DNA from: an uncultured Clostridia bacterium
GTDB taxonomy: Bacteria > Bacillota > Clostridia > Christensenellales > Borkfalkiaceae
NCBI GenBank assembly: GCA_937912025.1
Contig: CALDOZ010000011.1
Location: forward strand, 1-43,855
Direction of reading: 5' to 3'
DNA length: 43,855 nt
In this document: positions 1 to 6,308 of the stretch, piece after piece
How positions within the stretch are numbered: position 1 is the stretch's first letter
Layout of the letters: every line of letters begins with the position of its first letter
Translations under genes and position numbers: made by a program
The notes under the pieces: model-generated
Seen by the model: the letters and a program-made list of their open reading frames with translations, nothing else
What the model was told of the DNA's origin: nothing
Database searches by the model: none

Positions 1-39
1 ATTTACATAAATAACACTAAAATGTTATTTTTTTGTAAC

Positions 40-73
40 AAAAAAACTCTCCTTTATATAAGGAAAGTTTTTT
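40..73 (-). terminator. rplS terminator
   Basis: An inverted repeat (aaaaaact..cctt / aagg..agtttttt, five-base loop) lies just after the rplS stop. Read on the minus strand it is a hairpin followed by a T-run, so it should end the rpsP-khpA-rimM-trmD-rplS transcript. Confidence 0.8.
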
Positions 74-78
74 AATAT

Positions 79-552
79 TTATTCTGCTTTTGGTTCTTCT
101 TTACTTTCTACTACTTCTTGCTCTGCTACTGGTGCCTCTTCTGCAACTTCTTGGACTGGTTCTTCTACTAATTCTTCTTTAATTGTTACTTCTTTAGTTT
201 CAATTCTTGCACCAATTTTTTCTTTAGTCTTAGCAGATTTTCCAAGTCTATCTCTTAAATAGAATAATTTTGCACGTCTTGCTTTACCTACTCTTATTAC
301 TTCAACCTTTTCTACTGTTGGTGAATGAACTAAAAATGTCTTTTCTACACCTACACCATAAGATGTTTTTCTTACTGTAAATGTTGCATTCACTCCTCCA
401 CCTTGTACTTTTATAATAATTCCTTCAAAAATTTGGATTCTTTCTCTATTTCCTTCTTTTACTCTTACATGAACTTTTACAGTATCACCAACATTTAATA
501 ATGGAATTTTATTTTTCATTTGTTCATGTTCTATTGACTTTATAATGTCCAT
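79..552 (-). CDS. rplS: 50S ribosomal protein L19, with acidic C-terminal extension
   Basis: Ribosomal protein L19, a component of the large subunit at the 30S/50S interface. Residues 1-115 follow the family well (DTVKVHVRVKEG, RIQIFEGIII, FTVRKTSYGVGVE, RRAKLFYLRD). Most L19 proteins end at about 115-120 residues; this one runs to 157 because of a tail made almost only of Glu, Val, Ala, Pro and Lys. The tail is in frame and ends at a normal stop and terminator, so it looks real; its role is unknown. It is the last gene of the usual rpsP-khpA-rimM-trmD-rplS cluster and has a strong ribosome-binding site (aaggagg). Codon use is poor in acg/gcg, unlike the genes after 2.37 kb. Confidence 0.95.
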   Translation of the reverse strand: MDIIKSIEHEQMKNKIPLLNVGDTVKVHVRVKEGNRERIQIFEGIIIKVQGGGVNATFTVRKTSYGVGVEKTFLVHSPTVEKVEVIRVGKARRAKLFYLRDRLGKSAKTKEKIGARIETKEVTIKEELVEEPVQEVAEEAPVAEQEVVESKEEPKAE

Positions 553-559
553 TTTTATA

Positions 560-660
560 TGAACCTCCTTTTTTATTATTTTTAAGGAATGGACGCTTTT
601 TACAATAGCGTCATTCCATTTATCGGATTAAGATACATCTCATACTTGAACAGTAGGTGA
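560..660 (-). promoter_or_regulatory. Putative L19 leader hairpin before rplS
   Basis: On the minus strand a hairpin at 586-617 (ggaatg-a-cgct / agcg-tc-cattcc) stands about 30 nt before the rplS start, next to the aaggagg site. Many Firmicutes carry an autoregulatory L19 leader RNA here. The position and the stem near the ribosome-binding site fit that, but I cannot confirm the family without a covariance search. Confidence 0.5.
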
Positions 661-764
661 TGTCAATTTCTTATCCTTTACACTTTAAGGTTTTTTTTAA
701 TAAATCTGGTCGTTTATTTCTAGTGACCTCTAAAGCTTTCTTTTTTCTCCATTTGATAATCTCT

Positions 765-1355
765 TTATGATTTCCGAGATTTTAAAATTTCAGGTACGCT
801 CTTATTCAGGAATACTTCTGGTCTTGTGTATTGGGGATATTCTAACAATCCGTTTGAAAATGAATCCTCACTTGCAGATTCTTTATTTATTACACCTTCT
901 ACATATCTAGAAACTGTATCAATTAGGACCATTGCTGGTAGTTCTCCACCAGTTAAAACATAATCTCCAATTGATATTTCTTCATCTACTATTTCATCTA
1001 AAACTCTCTGGTCTATTCCTTCGTAATGTCCACATAATAGTATTAGATGCTTTTCCTTAGACAATTCTTTTACTTTACTAGAATTAAGTACTTTACCTTG
1101 TGGAGATAGATATATTGTCTTTGCATTATTTCCTTTAATTGATTCAAATGCATCGTATACAACATCTGGTTTAATAACCATTCCTGCTCCACCACCATAT
1201 GGTGTATCATCTACTTTTTTATGCTTATCTTTAGAAAAATCTCTAATATTAATTAAATTAATTTCTATTAAACTTTTCTCTAATGCCTTACCTATAATAC
1301 TTTGAGTAAGTGGTTTAAACATATCTGGAAAAAGTGTGAGTATATCAATTTTCAT
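765..1355 (-). CDS. trmD: tRNA (guanine-37-N1)-methyltransferase TrmD, frameshifted near the 3' end
   Basis: TrmD methylates N1 of G37 in tRNAs using SAM, which prevents +1 frameshifting. The SPOUT-fold motifs are present: MKIDILTLFPDMF at the N-terminus, LCGHYEGIDQR, the knot loop ISIGDYVLTGGELPAM and the C-terminal YPQYTRPEVF. The open frame stops at 196 residues, while TrmD is usually 225-250. Skipping one base at about 775-777 restores the typical ending (SGNHKEIIKWR, then KKKALEVTRNKRPDLL) down to a stop at 671, giving about 228 residues. One extra base has therefore broken the frame, either a sequencing or assembly error or a recent mutation. As trmD is usually needed for growth and the join at 2.37 kb is also suspect, error is more likely. 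Its ribosome-binding site (agaagga) lies inside the end of rimM. Confidence 0.9.
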   Translation of the reverse strand: MKIDILTLFPDMFKPLTQSIIGKALEKSLIEINLINIRDFSKDKHKKVDDTPYGGGAGMVIKPDVVYDAFESIKGNNAKTIYLSPQGKVLNSSKVKELSKEKHLILLCGHYEGIDQRVLDEIVDEEISIGDYVLTGGELPAMVLIDTVSRYVEGVINKESASEDSFSNGLLEYPQYTRPEVFLNKSVPEILKSRKS

Positions 1356-1356
1356 A

Positions 1357-1863
1357 TTACATTAATCCTTCTAATAAATTAACTATAATTCTTTTATTTT
1401 CAATATCTACTTCTTTTATTACTTCTTTTATTGCTGGTAATAAAATCTGTCTTCCTTCTTCATTTTTTACAACATAAACATCATTACTTCCTGTTTGAAA
1501 TACATCTACTATACTTCCTAAAACTTCTTCTTGCTCTGTGTATACCTTGCAACCTATAATATCTACTATATAATAAGAACCTTGTTCTAACTTTTTTGCA
1601 CTATCCCTATGTATTTTTAAATATAGATTTCTATACCTTTCTGCTTCTTCTATTGTACCAATTCCTTTTAATTTTAAAAATACCATATTTTTGCTATATC
1701 TAACTTTTTCAATTTCAAACTCTTTTAATTCGTTTTTTAGTGATATATAAATTGTTTTTAAAGTTTCAAATTTTGTAATATCATCTGTAAAAGGTTTTAC
1801 TTTTATTTCACCTTTTAACCCTGATGTATTTACAATTTGACCTATTTCAAAATATTCTTCCAT
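1357..1863 (-). CDS. rimM: 16S rRNA processing protein RimM
   Basis: RimM is a 30S assembly factor that binds ribosomal protein S19 and helps mature the 16S 3' domain. The N-terminal RimM domain starts EYFEIGQIVNTSGLKGEIKV, and a PRC-barrel follows (GSYYIVDIIGCKVYTEQ, VDVFQTGSNDVYVV, LLPAIKEVIKEVDIE). The open frame extends six residues further upstream, but the second Met (MEEYFEIG) matches the family start, follows a weak aagg-like site and avoids overlap with khpA; it gives 168 residues. It lies between khpA and trmD with almost no gaps, so the genes are co-transcribed. Confidence 0.92.
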   Translation of the reverse strand: MEEYFEIGQIVNTSGLKGEIKVKPFTDDITKFETLKTIYISLKNELKEFEIEKVRYSKNMVFLKLKGIGTIEEAERYRNLYLKIHRDSAKKLEQGSYYIVDIIGCKVYTEQEEVLGSIVDVFQTGSNDVYVVKNEEGRQILLPAIKEVIKEVDIENKRIIVNLLEGLM

Positions 1864-1873
1864 AATCTTATAC

Positions 1874-2104
1874 CTAATCAATAAATTCTATACTAACCTT
1901 TTTTCCTTCTTTTGCAGCTAATGCTTTCATTATTGTTCTTATAGCTTTTGCTATTCTTCCTTCTTTACCAATTACTTTTCCCATATCGCTTTGAGCTACC
2001 TTTACTTCAAAAATAATTGATTTTTCTCCATCTATTTCATTTATAGAAACAGAATTTTCATCATTTACTAAACTAGTAATTATTGATTGTAATGACTCTT
2101 TCAT
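1874..2104 (-). CDS. khpA: KH domain RNA-binding protein KhpA
   Basis: Small single-KH-domain RNA-binding protein (76 residues), known as KhpA/YlqC, which in Gram-positives pairs with KhpB and affects cell elongation and RNA metabolism. The GxxG loop is seen as GKVIGKEGRIAKAIR, followed by the second helix and the strand GKKVSIEFID. It lies between rpsP and rimM, the standard place for this gene in Firmicutes, with only three bases to the rpsP stop. Length is normal. Confidence 0.92.
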   Translation of the reverse strand: MKESLQSIITSLVNDENSVSINEIDGEKSIIFEVKVAQSDMGKVIGKEGRIAKAIRTIMKALAAKEGKKVSIEFID

Positions 2105-2107
2105 TTG

Positions 2108-2344
2108 CTATTTAGCCTCCCTTTCGATTAAACTTTTCACTGTATCTGTTGGCTTTGCTCCATTTTTTATCCATTGCTCAACTTTTTCTTTATCTAATTT
2201 TAATTCTGATGGATTTACCATTGGGTTATATGTTCCTATTTGTTCAATTATTTTTCCATCTCTTGGTGATTTAGAATCAGCAACAACTATATGATAGAAT
2301 GGTGATTTTTTCTTACCAGCCCTTTGTAGTCTTATCTTTACCAT
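2108..2344 (-). CDS. rpsP: 30S ribosomal protein S16
   Basis: Ribosomal protein S16, an early-assembling small-subunit protein. Family motifs: MVKIRLQRAGKKKSPFYHIV, DSKSPRDGKIIEQIGTYNP. The start at the internal Met (MVKIRLQR) is chosen because a perfect aaaggagg site stands just before it; the longer frame would put that site inside the gene. That gives 78 residues, a normal length. Upstream one would expect ffh or a promoter, but instead the 3' end of hflX begins within 30 bases, with a clear change in codon style. Confidence 0.95.
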   Translation of the reverse strand: MVKIRLQRAGKKKSPFYHIVVADSKSPRDGKIIEQIGTYNPMVNPSELKLDKEKVEQWIKNGAKPTDTVKSLIEREAK

Positions 2345-2385
2345 GATTTTTCCTCCTTTCAAGAATATATATTTATTTAAATTTT
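2345..2385. other. Probable contig join between two genomes
   Basis: To the left lie ribosomal genes with few acg/gcg codons. To the right, starting with the last codons of hflX, acg, gcg and aacg become very common. The stretch between is A/T only apart from the rpsP ribosome-binding site. The gene order hflX to rpsP is not a usual one. With the broken sufS/clpC frame at the other end, this supports a chimeric assembly. Confidence 0.5.
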
Positions 2386-3602
2386 AAAAATTTATCGGCG
2401 TATATTTTTCTAACCGTTACGTCGTAACTAACGCCGTCGTCAAGGTATTCTTCTAAATGGTTTATAGTTAAGTTTAAAATTGAATTTACTTTTGAAATAT
2501 CTAAGTAAGGCACTTTAAATTTAATTTTAATAAACTCGTTATTAAAAAATTCCTCAATTTTATTTGAAAGCGCGCTTAAACCAAAACCTGTTTTAGCCGA
2601 AATAAAAACTGCGTCAGTTGGATAAACTGTAAAATCACTAACTAAATCACATTTATTAAAAACTAAAATCTCGGGCGAAGTCGAGCCTAAGGAAGATATA
2701 GTGGACCTTGTAACGTCAAGTTCGCTTTGCCAGTTAGATGTTGCGTCTAAAATTATTAAATTTAGGTCGCTAAACACAGCGCTTTCCAAGGTAGACTTAA
2801 ACGCTTCAATTAAGTTTGTTGGAATATCTTTAATAAAACCTACGGTATCGGTAAGTAAAACGTCTATATCGCCAAATTTTGCCTTTCTTACGGTTGGGTC
2901 TAAGGTTGCGAATAATTTATCTTGGCTTAATACGTTCGAGCCTGTAATTTTATTTAACAGCGTTGATTTTCCCGTGTTTGTATAACCAACTAAAGAAATT
3001 GAAATTACACAATTTTTTTTGCGCCTGTATTTTTGAAGTTCTCGTTTTGAAACTTGTTCTTCAAGCATTAATTTAATCGTATCAATTCTACGACGAATAT
3101 GTCTACGGTCTGTTTCAAGTTGTGTTTCGCCCGGGCCTCTAGTTCCAATACCACCGCCAAGACGTGATAACGCTTGTCCTTTACCTTTTAAACGCGGGTA
3201 CAAATAATTAAGTTGAGCAAGTTCAACTTGCAATTTGCCCTCGGCAGTTTTTGCGTTTTTAGCAAAAATATCTAAAATAAGCGTAGTTCTATCTACAACT
3301 GTAACGTCTAATTGTTCGGCTAAATTTAGCGTTTGCGAAGGGGATAATTGCCCATCAAACACTACTAAATTAACGTCTAAATCGCTTATTTCAAGTTTAA
3401 TTTCTTCAATTTTACCTTTTCCAATATATGTTGACGGCGTAATTTCTCTAACTTTAACGATTTTATAGCCAACACATTGGGCATCAGCGCTATAAATTAG
3501 TGATTTTGTTTCGTTTATTCTATAATCATCTTCATTAGAATATTCACTAACGGGTAAAATTATATAAACGTTTTCAATAAATTTTTGTATATTTTCAGTC
3601 AT
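2373..3602 (-). CDS. hflX: GTPase HflX
   Basis: HflX is a ribosome-associated GTPase that splits stalled or hibernating 70S ribosomes under stress. The N-terminal HflX domain (about 1-190) has TYIGKGKIEEI, DLNVVFDGQLSPSQ-type and VVDRTTLILDIFA motifs, then RLGGGIGTRGPGETQLETDRR. The G domain follows: G1 GYTNTGKSTLLN, G3 DTVGFI, G4 NKCD, and G5-like ISAKTG. It is complete at 409 residues. It is the last gene of an operon: 9 bases separate it from the tyrosine recombinase gene upstream. Its 3' end touches the probable contig join, so its natural downstream neighbour is not in view. Confidence 0.95.
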   Translation of the reverse strand: MTENIQKFIENVYIILPVSEYSNEDDYRINETKSLIYSADAQCVGYKIVKVREITPSTYIGKGKIEEIKLEISDLDVNLVVFDGQLSPSQTLNLAEQLDVTVVDRTTLILDIFAKNAKTAEGKLQVELAQLNYLYPRLKGKGQALSRLGGGIGTRGPGETQLETDRRHIRRRIDTIKLMLEEQVSKRELQKYRRKKNCVISISLVGYTNTGKSTLLNKITGSNVLSQDKLFATLDPTVRKAKFGDIDVLLTDTVGFIKDIPTNLIEAFKSTLESAVFSDLNLIILDATSNWQSELDVTRSTISSLGSTSPEILVFNKCDLVSDFTVYPTDAVFISAKTGFGLSALSNKIEEFFNNEFIKIKFKVPYLDISKVNSILNLTINHLEEYLDDGVSYDVTVRKIYADKFLKFK

Positions 3603-3611
3603 AATAATATA

Positions 3612-4664
3612 TTATTCTTCATCATCGCGAAGTTTAACCGATTTAATTGCTTTTCGCCTTAAATCATCGCTCATTGCTGCGTAATGTTTCTTAGTTGTAT
3701 TTACGTCGCTATGTCCAAGGTAATCTGCTACCATATAAATATCTTCAGTTTCGCGATATAAATTAGTACCAAACGTACTTCTTAATTTGTGTGGAGTTAT
3801 TTTTTTAAGCGGACTAATAATTTTAGCGTATTTTTTAACAAGTTCTTGTATAGTTCTAACGCTTATACGCCTGTTTTGTAAACTTATAAACAACGCTTTT
3901 TCTTCTTTTGGTAAATCTTTAATTTTATTTCTATATTCAATCCAGTTATATAACGCTTCGCCAACCTCGTCGGCAAAAGGCAAAATAGTTCTATTTCCGC
4001 CTTTTCTAGTTACAGCAAAACTCATATCTTCAAAGTTAACGTCTTCAACGTTTAAACCAACAAGTTCGCTATTTCTTATGCCTGTGCCTAAAAACAAAGT
4101 TAAAATAGCAACGTCACGAATTTTAGTATTTTTATGGTAAGCGCGCTGACGTGAATTTAATTCTTCGCCATTTTCGGCAAGGTCTATAATTTTTGCAACT
4201 TCATTAACGTCAAGACGTATTATTTCTTTATCATGTTTTTTTGGTAACGCTATTTTTGACGCGGTGTTAGACGTTATTTTGTTTTTATTGAAAAAATATT
4301 TGTAAAAAGCGCGAATTGTAGCAAGTTTTCTTGATTTTGCGCGCTCGTTGCACATTTCAACCTTACCATTAATTTTATACATACTTAAATAAGCCATAAA
4401 TGACTCAAAATCAGTAATATCTAATCGTTCTAAGTCTGAATACGATAAAGTTTTTATAGTTTTATCCGTGCAAACGTTCTTTATTACAAAATCAAAAAAA
4501 ATTCTTAAATCATAAACGTAATTAAGCCTTGTTAACGGGGAAGTATATTCGGTAATTCCGTAAATAAATTCACGCGTCATTGGCGGTAATTGTTCACATA
4601 AATATTCAATTTTATCAATACAATTAGCTTCACGCTGTTTGTAATAATTATTATTGTATTCCAT
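3612..4664 (-). CDS. Xer-like tyrosine recombinase
   Basis: Site-specific recombinase with the two-domain phage-integrase layout: SAM-like core-binding domain at about 30-140 and catalytic domain at about 155-345. The catalytic set is complete: Arg in GTGIRNSEL, Lys in TRKGGNRT, HKLR (H-x-x-R), LGHSDVNTTKKHY with the second His and the nucleophile Tyr. At 350 residues it is longer than XerC/XerD (about 300) and closer in size to the single-recombinase XerS type, also in the insert before the catalytic domain. It overlaps the DUF2726 gene by 14 bases and precedes hflX, which suggests a chromosomal housekeeping role (chromosome dimer resolution) rather than a phage integrase. A dif-like sequence lies about 680 bases upstream. 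It could instead be a lone integrase. Confidence 0.88.
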   Translation of the reverse strand: MEYNNNYYKQREANCIDKIEYLCEQLPPMTREFIYGITEYTSPLTRLNYVYDLRIFFDFVIKNVCTDKTIKTLSYSDLERLDITDFESFMAYLSMYKINGKVEMCNERAKSRKLATIRAFYKYFFNKNKITSNTASKIALPKKHDKEIIRLDVNEVAKIIDLAENGEELNSRQRAYHKNTKIRDVAILTLFLGTGIRNSELVGLNVEDVNFEDMSFAVTRKGGNRTILPFADEVGEALYNWIEYRNKIKDLPKEEKALFISLQNRRISVRTIQELVKKYAKIISPLKKITPHKLRSTFGTNLYRETEDIYMVADYLGHSDVNTTKKHYAAMSDDLRRKAIKSVKLRDDEE

Positions 4665-5163
4665 TATAAATACTTCCTAATTCAATTTTTAAACCGTAAC
4701 TTTTTAACTCTTTTGCAATTAATTTTATGTCAAATTGGTCTTTTGTCCATATAGTCATAAGTGGTATTTTTGCCGATTTTAATATAAATTTTACCTTTTT
4801 ATCACGCTCTTTTCTATCTTTTTTAAGGTGTGATTTATCGTTTATTTCTATAAGTAAAACGGGGGAGTATTCTGGCGAAAATATAGCAAAATCAACAACT
4901 CTATTAAGTTCGCTTTGAAATGTGTGTGGCTCTTTTCTTTCAATAATACTTGATAAGCATACTTGAGGTTGTAAAATATAAGGCGTACCGTTTAAAATGC
5001 TTTTAATTGCGTTAAAATACTTTAATTCAGTATTAGTCATTAAACAGTCTTTAAGCGTGTACGAATACGGAAATTTTTTGCGTTTATCAATAAAATACTC
5101 AATAACTAATATAATTAAAAATAATATAAATGATATTAAAATAATGTGACCAATATTAATCAT
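4651..5163 (-). CDS. Membrane-anchored DUF2726 protein (nuclease-like fold)
   Basis: 170 residues. One N-terminal transmembrane segment (about 5-24, IILISFILFLIILVIEYF) is followed by a cytoplasmic domain of DUF2726 type: LMTNTELKYFNAIKSIL, YILQPQVCLSSII, then VVDFAIFSPEYSPVLLIEINDKSH with a downstream RDKKVKFILKSAKIPLM. The pattern D-(~12)-E-I-(n)-D resembles the restriction-endonuclease-like core, so metal-dependent DNA cutting is possible but unproven for the family. It is the first gene of the operon with the Xer-like recombinase and hflX, and has its own promoter (TTGCGT, 17 bases, TACAAT). Confidence 0.75.
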   Translation of the reverse strand: MINIGHIILISFILFLIILVIEYFIDKRKKFPYSYTLKDCLMTNTELKYFNAIKSILNGTPYILQPQVCLSSIIERKEPHTFQSELNRVVDFAIFSPEYSPVLLIEINDKSHLKKDRKERDKKVKFILKSAKIPLMTIWTKDQFDIKLIAKELKSYGLKIELGSIYNGIQ

Positions 5164-5169
5164 AATTAC

Positions 5170-5198
5170 ATTGTATCATATAAATTTGTTTTACGCAA
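5170..5198 (-). promoter_or_regulatory. Promoter of the DUF2726-recombinase-hflX operon
   Basis: On the minus strand, -35 TTGCGT (5193-5198) and -10 TACAAT (5170-5175) are exactly 17 bases apart, just before the start codon at 5163. The -35 lies inside a copy of the 15-base motif found again in the hairpin at 5320-5353, so that motif could be an operator. Confidence 0.6.
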
Positions 5199-5353
5199 AG
5201 ATTTATTTAAAATTTATTAAGTAAAATATTTGTCAGATATAAAATTATAGATTATATCGAAGATTTTAGAATTTTTTATAAAATTGTAAATTTAGTTATT
5301 TTTACTATATTTATACCGTATCTATGCGTAAAACCTGAGTTTTGCGCATAGAT
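5188..5353. repeat. Three copies of a GTTTTRCGCAWAGAT motif, two forming a long hairpin
   Basis: Copies: 5188-5202 plus strand (gttttacgcaaagat), 5339-5353 plus strand (gttttgcgcatagat) and 5320-5334 in reverse (gttttacgcatagat). The last two form a 15-bp stem with one G-T wobble and the four-base loop ctga. No T-run follows on either strand, so this is not a typical terminator. Apart from this, the dif-like site and the promoter, I see no gene in the 428-base gap 5164-5591. Confidence 0.6.
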
Positions 5354-5368
5354 GTATTAATGTTAAAA
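5341..5368 (+). other. dif-like site near the recombinase gene
   Basis: The 28 bases can be split 11-6-11 as tttgcgcatag / atgtat / taatgttaaaa. Compared with the E. coli dif arms, the XerC side matches at 8 of 11 positions (tgcgcata) and the XerD side at 9 of 11 (atgttaaa), and the two arms resemble each other in inverted form as dif arms do. In AT-rich DNA the XerD-like half could arise by chance. It overlaps the hairpin at 5320-5353. Confidence 0.3.
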
Positions 5369-5591
5369 AAATTGCACTATTAAAAATTTTAGGTTATTTT
5401 TAACTTAATTATTTAATAATGCTTATTGTTTGTTAATTTTTATAGGATAATAGCGACTATTTTATCGCTACTTAATAATTTTTACTATTAAATTTATAAA
5501 AACGCGCTAATTTAATTATAAAACTCACACGAAATTGCCCTACTGTAAATGTTTAAAAATTTAAGATATTATCGTAAATTTTAAAGTTTTT

Positions 5592-6176
5592 TCAATATGT
5601 AATTTTAGTTAAAAACGAAAACTTATTTAAATATGATTTAATTTGTTTTTCGTCTTTAAAATACGACGACAATTTGTTTTTAAACTCTAATTTATGATTT
5701 AAATATAAAGTATGGCAAAGTTCATGAATAATAACGTAATCTATTACGCGTTTATTTAGCATAACTAATTTAGAGTTAAGGCAAATTTGTTTACTTCTAC
5801 TACAACTTCCCCATCTGCCTTTATAATCGCGAATTTTTAGCGACGTATAATTAAAACCGTAAAAACTAGCAAGAAATTCAATGCGTTCTTTTAAATATGT
5901 TTTTGCTATTTCTTTATAACGCTTTGGAAAACTTGACGTATAATCAATTTTTTCACCAAACAAATAACACTTTAAGTAATTTAAAACGTCTTGATTTACG
6001 TTACTTTTCGCCCTCATTTTATTAAGATTTTCATTAATCCAATCTTCTTTATTTTTTAAAACTTCTTTAATTTTATCATCTGACGTGTTTTTGGGCGCTG
6101 TAACTAAAATATTATTAACGTCTTTAATTCTAATTTCAATTGTAGTTCTACTAGTTCTTTTTATTGTTACTTTCAT
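5592..6176 (-). CDS. YgjP-type (M48-like) metallopeptidase domain protein
   Basis: 194-residue cytoplasmic protein of the YgjP/DUF45 family, relatives of SprT and M48 zinc peptidases. The N-terminal half is a beta-rich region typical of the family (TTIEIRIKDVNNILVTAPKN). The zinc site is HELCH (HExxH) followed by NHKLEFKNKLSSY, and upstream stands the family motif KGRWGSCSRSKQICLNSKLVML. No signal peptide. The substrate is not known for most members. It is a single gene; the following 428 bases hold no gene. Confidence 0.85.
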   Translation of the reverse strand: MKVTIKRTSRTTIEIRIKDVNNILVTAPKNTSDDKIKEVLKNKEDWINENLNKMRAKSNVNQDVLNYLKCYLFGEKIDYTSSFPKRYKEIAKTYLKERIEFLASFYGFNYTSLKIRDYKGRWGSCSRSKQICLNSKLVMLNKRVIDYVIIHELCHTLYLNHKLEFKNKLSSYFKDEKQIKSYLNKFSFLTKITY

Positions 6177-6228
6177 AAAAATATTATATCATATAATCAT
6201 AAAAATTAAAAGTAAATAAAAATATAAA

Positions 6229-6257
6229 TTGACAATACAATTGTCAAGTGTTATAAT
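6229..6257 (+). promoter_or_regulatory. Consensus promoter with built-in palindromic operator for the PadR-like gene
   Basis: -35 TTGACA (6229-6234) and -10 TATAAT (6252-6257) are perfect consensus with a 17-base spacer. The -35 is part of a perfect palindrome, ttgacaat-aca-attgtcaa (6229-6247). This is a good candidate for dimer binding by the PadR-like protein itself. Confidence 0.75.
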
Positions 6258-6308
6258 TAAGTAAATAATTGAATTTCTATTAAAATTTTAGTAGTTATTG
6301 GAGATTTT

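Noticed and set aside
3787..4140. Plus-strand frame inside the recombinase gene
   Set aside because: Shadow frame; the opposite strand carries the complete catalytic motifs of a tyrosine recombinase.
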